Below the pieces are notes generated by a model. That model ran no database searches. It was given only the letters and a program-made list of their open reading frames with translations, and was not told the DNA's origin. Of a stretch of DNA of 19,476 nt, positions 15,948 to 19,476 are shown piece after piece. Both the position numbers and the translations under genes were made by a program. Each line of letters begins with the position of its first letter. Position 1 is the first letter of the stretch. This stretch comes from JBGOTP01 sp041476545 (lineage in GTDB: Bacteria > Acidobacteriota > Vicinamibacteria > Vicinamibacterales > CAVVIG01). The stretch covers positions 1 through 19,476 of the forward strand of contig JBGOTP010000056.1 of assembly GCA_041476545.1 (NCBI GenBank), read 5' to 3'.

Positions 15948-17261
15948 CTAGCGAATGAGCGGAAGCCAAAGATTGAACACGAGGCGAACGCCCTGCCGAT
16001 CAAGTCTCGTCGGGACACCCGCTGGCAGCGCGGTCGCCTGACCAAAGCGGTAGTGATAGAAGAAATACTCGCCTGAAATGGTGGCCCGCCGCGACAACGC
16101 CACCGTCGTGCGTGCGGAACCGTTGTAGTTGTCGCTCTGGCTGCTCGAGGCCGGGAAGCCCATCTGTCCCGTCGAATAGCCGCCGTCGAATGACAGTTGG
16201 ACCCGGCGATTCACTGTGCCCCCGAGATTGACGGCCATGGAATCGGAGAAGAAGGGCTGCTGGAGGCCGTCGACAAAGCCGGCGCCGCGATAATACGCGG
16301 CAGTGAAGTGCCACGTCCGGCCGATCTCACGGTTCAGTCGCGCGTTGCCGGTCAGCCGATACTCTGTCGCCTGACTGACACCCTGGACCGCCGCCGAACC
16401 CGTCGTGAATCCAATCGTGGTCCGACGCGTTCGGCCCAGCGCGTGGTTGTAGTCGACGCCCATATCCACGTTGTGCAGGCGCGCGATCGGCGAAGCCGCG
16501 GTGGGCTGCCGGAATGTGCTCTGCTGATAGGTGTACCCCAGCACCAGGCTGAGGTCCCTGGTCAGGTTCCGGGACAGACGGCCTCCGACGTCCTCGTTGC
16601 TCTGCGCCGTCGACTCGTGAACGAAATCGTTGTTCCGGAGGCTCGCCGAGAGCGACAGCGACGTACGCCCGCCGATCTTCTGAGTCACGCCCACGGAGGA
16701 ACTGAAGAAACGCTCCACGCGCTTGACGGTGACCTGATCTGGGATGGCCGGCGGGAGCTCCGCCACACCGGCGTCGAACAGGCGCGGCACGCTGACGAAC
16801 CCGAAGAACGGCACATACCCGAACGTTTGCGACATGGTGACGGCGGTATGGGCAAACTGCAGCACGCCCCCCGCGGTCGCGGTGTGCTGCGCGCTCACGA
16901 TGTCATTGAGCGTCGGATAGTAGCGAAGCGTTGAGCCCTCGGACAGGCGGAATTCACCGTGGCTGAACTTCTTCGAGAACGCCATATTGGTCGTCAGCGC
17001 GTTGTACGATCCGCCCATCTGGGTTTGGGTATCGAAGCCCCTGTTGTTCTCGGCCGAAGCGAGGTTGTCATCGTACCCACCGAGCACGGCTACCGACAGG
17101 TCGAGGCTGTGATCGCTCGTCCCGCCGCGATCGAACAGTCCCTGTGCCGGCCGCTGTACCGGAGGAGCGAGCGTCTGTGCATCGGCAATCGACCCGACCG
17201 TGAGACAGAGCGCCGTGATCACTCCAGCGGCCAGGAATTCTGTGCGCATTGTCAGCTTCAT
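15948..17261 (-). CDS. Outer-membrane beta-barrel protein of the EPS export locus
   Basis: This is a predicted outer-membrane protein of 437 residues. ATG 17261 gives a signal peptide with a basic start, a hydrophobic core and ADA|Q cleavage near residue 28; GGGA lies just ahead. A TTG at 17282 would leave no space after the export gene. After a short proline-rich stretch the protein is almost all alternating beta strands with aromatic girdle residues, such as LDLSVAVLGGYDDNLAS, FHFTAAYYRG-like strands, ATISGEYFFYHYRFG, and ends with VRLVFNLWLPLIR. The opening GGYDDNL is common in beta-barrel proteins of PEP-CTERM-type EPS loci. It may form the outer-membrane pore or work with the export protein just upstream. 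It lies in the operon between export and chain-length genes. Confidence 0.78.
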   Translation of the reverse strand: MKLTMRTEFLAAGVITALCLTVGSIADAQTLAPPVQRPAQGLFDRGGTSDHSLDLSVAVLGGYDDNLASAENNRGFDTQTQMGGSYNALTTNMAFSKKFSHGEFRLSEGSTLRYYPTLNDIVSAQHTATAGGVLQFAHTAVTMSQTFGYVPFFGFVSVPRLFDAGVAELPPAIPDQVTVKRVERFFSSSVGVTQKIGGRTSLSLSASLRNNDFVHESTAQSNEDVGGRLSRNLTRDLSLVLGYTYQQSTFRQPTAASPIARLHNVDMGVDYNHALGRTRRTTIGFTTGSAAVQGVSQATEYRLTGNARLNREIGRTWHFTAAYYRGAGFVDGLQQPFFSDSMAVNLGGTVNRRVQLSFDGGYSTGQMGFPASSSQSDNYNGSARTTVALSRRATISGEYFFYHYRFGQATALPAGVPTRLDRQGVRLVFNLWLPLIR

Positions 17262-17282
17262 TCGTTCCCGGGTGATCCGCAA

Positions 17283-17894
17283 CTAGGGAACCACGATGAT
17301 GTCGCCGGGCTCGAGTTCAACATTCTGTTGGAGGTCCTTGCGATTGGAGACGTTCTTGTAGTTGAACGGATAGCCGACGGTGCGCCCGTTTTCGACCCGC
17401 ATCAGGATGATGTGTTTCGAGTCCGCGTACTCTCTGAGGCCTCCGGCGATCGCGATCATTTGCAGGACCGTCGTCGGACCGGTCAGCGGGTACGGACCCG
17501 ACTTCATCACCTCTCCGGTCACGAATACCTTGCGGCTGTTGACCTGCCGGACGACAACGGAGACGTTCGGATCCTCGACGAAGCGTTTCGCCTCTTCCGT
17601 CAGACGATCGCGCAGTTGCATCGGCGTCAGACCCGCCGCCTGCACCTCGTTCAGCAACGGCAGCGAAATCTTGCCGTCGGGCCGGACGCCCACGTCGGCG
17701 GACATATCCTTGTCTCGCCAGAACACGATGCTGAGCAGGTCATCGGGACCAATGATGTAATTGGGGGGAGGCGGCACGGTGACCGCGCTCGTCGGTGCGG
17801 AACGGGCCGGCTGGGGACCGGCGGCGACCTGCGCCTGGATCGGACAGACACCGACGACCAACAGGGCGATTGGCAACAGTTTCAGCATGGACAT
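17283..17894 (-). CDS. Polysaccharide export protein (Wza-like, Poly_export plus SLBB)
   Basis: This is an outer-membrane-associated export protein of 203 residues, shorter than Wza. It has a signal peptide (MSMLKLLPIALLVVGVCPIQAQ) with likely cleavage after AQA; the Cys is not in a good lipobox, so a lipoprotein form is uncertain. The Poly_export domain starts at YIIGPDDLLSIVFWRDKDMS (46-65) and continues with VRPDGKISLPLL (70-81). An SLBB-type domain follows with KVFVTGEVMKSGPYPLTGP (122-140), and EPGDIIVVP forms the C-terminus. ATG 17894 is preferred over GTG 17933, which lies almost on the predicted sigma-54 start site; ATG 17888 is also possible. It is the first gene of the export operon. 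It probably forms the outer-membrane exit path together with the beta-barrel protein downstream. Confidence 0.9.
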   Translation of the reverse strand: MSMLKLLPIALLVVGVCPIQAQVAAGPQPARSAPTSAVTVPPPPNYIIGPDDLLSIVFWRDKDMSADVGVRPDGKISLPLLNEVQAAGLTPMQLRDRLTEEAKRFVEDPNVSVVVRQVNSRKVFVTGEVMKSGPYPLTGPTTVLQMIAIAGGLREYADSKHIILMRVENGRTVGYPFNYKNVSNRKDLQQNVELEPGDIIVVP

Positions 17895-17947
17895 AGGTGA
17901 CCAAATTCGGGTGCGCAAAGGTGCACGATTCACTCAGAACCCTTGGC

Positions 17948-17963
17948 TGCAAGGGTGTCGCCA
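17948..17963 (-). promoter_or_regulatory. Sigma-54 (-24/-12) promoter of the export operon
   Basis: On the minus strand the bases TGGCGACACCCTTGCA fit the RpoN pattern TGGC-N7-TTGCA exactly in spacing, with perfect -24 TGGC and -12 TTGCA cores; only the ACG after TGGC differs. The start point would be near 17937, giving a leader of about 43 nt to ATG 17894. Such promoters are known for exosortase-type EPS loci with the PrsK/PrsR two-component pair. An inverted repeat, ACCCTTG-gctg-CAAGGGT (17939-17956), overlaps the -12 half. Confidence 0.65.
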
Positions 17964-18144
17964 CTCGTGGAGCAGACCTTTAGTCCGCCGAACGCAGCTG
18001 GCGAAAGCGGCTGACAGAGCAGCGGTTGGAGGGATCGACGACAGCTGGCGCAAGGCCGCCACCCGCGGAAATCGCGGCCGGCGCGCCCTGGTGGTAGACA
18101 AAAGTCTCTAAGTTCGATGACTTTCTTAGGTAACATCGCAGTCG
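17964..18144. promoter_or_regulatory. Divergent upstream region with candidate activator sites
   Basis: Beyond the sigma-54 promoter this stretch carries a 9-bp direct repeat, CAGCTGGCG at 17995-18003 and 18042-18050, 47 bp apart. It also holds an inverted repeat CCGCG-gaaat-CGCGG (18063-18077), a GGCGCGCC palindrome (18080-18087), a copy of a dispersed repeat ending at 18107, and CTAAG-N12-CTTAG (18108-18129). These lie about 60-190 bp upstream of the predicted start, the usual place for enhancer-binding protein sites. Which, if any, serve the wecB gene on the other strand is not clear; no good sigma-70 promoter was seen for it. Confidence 0.35.
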
Positions 18145-19248
18145 ATGACACCGATCCTCGATCTTGTTGCCGGCGCGCGCCCCAACTTCATGAAGCTCGC
18201 ACCCGTCGTCCGCGGCCTCGTGGCAGAGAAGCGCGTGGACTTCCGGATCGTCCACACCGGCCAGCACTACGACGCGGCGATGACCGATGTGTTCTTCGAA
18301 GAGCTCGGCATCCCGGCGCCTGAGGTCCACCTCGAGGTCGGTTCCGGCTCTCACGGCGCGCAGACGGCCCGCATCATCGAGCGCTACGAGGCGCACCTGG
18401 TGGACAGGCGGCCGTCGGGCACAGTGGTGTTCGGCGACGTCAACAGCACGGTCGCGTGCGCGCTTGCCGCTGTCAAGCTTGGCGTTCCCGTGGCTCACGT
18501 CGAAGCGGGTCTGCGCAGCTTCGATCGGTCGATGCCGGAAGAGATCAACCGGCTGTTGACGGATGCGGTGGCCGATCTGCTCCTCGTGTCCGAACCGAGC
18601 GGGGTGACGAACCTGCGGCACGAGGGCATCGACGACTCGAAGATCCGACTGGTGGGCAACGTGATGATCGATACGCTGCTCTCGCAGCTGCCTGCAGCCG
18701 GGGAACGCCGGTCGGCTGCCCGTCTCGGTCTCGACGGCAGGCCTTACGGTTTCGTCACCCTGCACCGGCCGTCGAACGTGGACGACCCGGAAACGCTGCG
18801 GACCATCTTGAACCTGCTGCACGAGCTCGCGCGGAGCATGCCGCTCGTGTTCGCGGTTCACCCGCGTACGGTGGCGGGCGCGACGCGGATGCAACTCGGA
18901 TCGCTCATCGCCCAGGGCCAGCGGGAGCTCATCTGCCTGGGTCCGCAGCCTTATCTCGACAGCCTGTCGCTGCTCTCGGGCGCAGCGGTCGTCCTTACCG
19001 ATTCCGGCGGGCTGCAGGAAGAAAGTTCTGTGCTGCACGTGCCCTGTCTGACCTTGCGCGAGAACACGGAACGGCCGGTCACCGTAACCCTCGGCACGAG
19101 CCGATTGGTCGGCAACGATCCCGCCCGTATCAGGGCCGCCTTCGACGACGTCCTCAGCGGCCGATGGCCCAAGGGCCAGCCCATCCCGCTCTGGGATGGG
19201 AAGGCGGGCGAACGCGTCGCCGCCGAGCTCGCTGGGTGGGTTCGGTAG
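18145..19248 (+). CDS. wecB: UDP-N-acetylglucosamine 2-epimerase, non-hydrolysing
   Basis: This is a cytoplasmic enzyme of 367 residues that converts UDP-GlcNAc to UDP-ManNAc. Motifs of the family are in order: GARPNFMKLAP (10-20), HTGQHYD (37-43), VVFGDVNST (94-102) with Asp98, VAHVEAGLRSFD (116-127) with Glu120, MPEEINR (130-136) with Glu132/133, TLHRPSNV (205-212) with His207, FAVHPRT, LTDSGGLQEE and RENTERPVT. The acidic and histidine residues known from the E. coli enzyme are all present, so it should be active. Its length is close to the usual 370-380. The start ATG follows a weak AGGT; the gene is divergent from the export operon and convergent with the glycosyltransferase at the right edge. 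It suggests that the polymer contains ManNAc or a sugar derived from it. Confidence 0.93.
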   Translation: MTPILDLVAGARPNFMKLAPVVRGLVAEKRVDFRIVHTGQHYDAAMTDVFFEELGIPAPEVHLEVGSGSHGAQTARIIERYEAHLVDRRPSGTVVFGDVNSTVACALAAVKLGVPVAHVEAGLRSFDRSMPEEINRLLTDAVADLLLVSEPSGVTNLRHEGIDDSKIRLVGNVMIDTLLSQLPAAGERRSAARLGLDGRPYGFVTLHRPSNVDDPETLRTILNLLHELARSMPLVFAVHPRTVAGATRMQLGSLIAQGQRELICLGPQPYLDSLSLLSGAAVVLTDSGGLQEESSVLHVPCLTLRENTERPVTVTLGTSRLVGNDPARIRAAFDDVLSGRWPKGQPIPLWDGKAGERVAAELAGWVR

Positions 19249-19274
19249 GCCCGGAAAGCGGCGCTCGGCTGGTG

Positions 19275-19475
19275 TTATTGAGAGCTTCCGTGTGGCTCTG
19301 CCGACAACATCTCCCTGTACAAATCGACATAGCGATCGGAAGTGCGGTCGATGCGAAAACATGCATTGACTTTCTGGCGTCCGGCCTCTCCCATCCGCTG
19401 CCTCAAGTCTGGATCCTTGAGTAAAGCAACGAGCTTCTGTGACAGCGCGTGGTTGTCTCCGGCTGGTACCAAGTA
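19275..19475 (-). CDS. Glycosyltransferase, C-terminal fragment (5' part outside window)
   Basis: About 66 codons are visible, open to the right edge, so the gene continues outside. YLVPAGDNHALSQKLVALL followed by KDPDLRQRMGEAGRQKV is the standard C-terminal helix pair of GT4 glycosyltransferases, where VPAGD follows the donor-binding loop and the R-MGEAGR segment follows it. The visible tail ends about 26 bp from the wecB stop, and the genes converge. It probably belongs to the same EPS locus. No sugar specificity can be told. Confidence 0.7.
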   Translation of the reverse strand, partial: YLVPAGDNHALSQKLVALLKDPDLRQRMGEAGRQKVNACFRIDRTSDRYVDLYREMLSAEPHGSSQ

Positions 19476-19476
19476 A

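Noticed and set aside
17895..18144. c-di-GMP (GEMM) riboswitch in the leader of the export operon
   Set aside because: The conserved GEMM core sequences were not found, and the predicted leader of about 43 nt is too short.
17980..19362. 460-codon minus-strand open frame
   Set aside because: It lies opposite wecB, whose active-site motifs are all present, and runs through both intergenic regions.
1..19476. tRNA, rRNA, CRISPR array, insertion sequence or phage genes
   Set aside because: None was seen; gaps between genes are all shorter than 260 bp and hold no such structure.

Overview
The window is about 19.5 kb of GC-rich DNA (roughly 60-65% by eye) that is densely packed with envelope and exopolysaccharide (EPS) genes of a Gram-negative bacterium. 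An outer-membrane beta-barrel, an outer-membrane export protein, a chain-length determinant and a bacterial tyrosine kinase are all present. The core set (export protein, beta-barrel, chain-length protein, secretion-type ATPase, kinase) is the combination known from exosortase/PEP-CTERM (XrtA-type) EPS loci. The codon use and gene types would suit an acidobacterium (Vicinamibacteria-like) or a deltaproteobacterial-type lineage, but nothing in the window fixes the taxonomy.

Layout. (1) 1-2203, plus strand: the 3' part of a Wzx/MATE-type polysaccharide flippase, overlapped by a heparan-alpha-glucosaminide N-acetyltransferase-like membrane acyltransferase. (2) 2204-2373: a convergent intergenic gap with a perfect 22-bp inverted repeat touching the stop codon of the next gene. 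(3) 2374-11075, minus strand: a secreted parallel beta-helix protein at the 3' end, and upstream of it a tight block of glycosyltransferase, deacetylase-like protein, glycosyltransferase, DUF362 protein and PaaK/CapK-type adenylate-forming enzyme, with overlaps of 4-31 nt or a 7-nt gap. (4) 11305-17894, minus strand: YdjM-like membrane protein with a TPR tail, tyrosine kinase, secretion ATPase, chain-length protein, outer-membrane beta-barrel and export protein (listed 3' to 5'). (5) 17895-18144: a divergent regulatory region with a good sigma-54 (-24/-12) promoter for the export gene. (6) 18145-19248, plus strand: wecB, UDP-GlcNAc 2-epimerase. (7) 19275 to the window end, minus strand: the C-terminus of another glycosyltransferase.

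How it may work together. WecB supplies UDP-ManNAc; the glycosyltransferases build a repeat unit; the acyltransferase, the deacetylase-like protein and perhaps the PaaK/DUF362 pair modify it; the flippase moves it across the inner membrane; the chain-length protein, kinase and ATPase control polymer length and assembly; the export protein and beta-barrel take it through the outer membrane; the beta-helix protein may bind or trim the product outside. No exosortase, PEP-CTERM substrate, polymerase or initiating sugar-phosphate transferase lies inside the window.

The most interesting signals are the sigma-54 promoter with candidate upstream repeats, a short dispersed repeat found at three gene-block boundaries, the overlapping DUF362/PaaK pair in an EPS operon, the YdjM-TPR fusion and the unassigned deacetylase-like protein.
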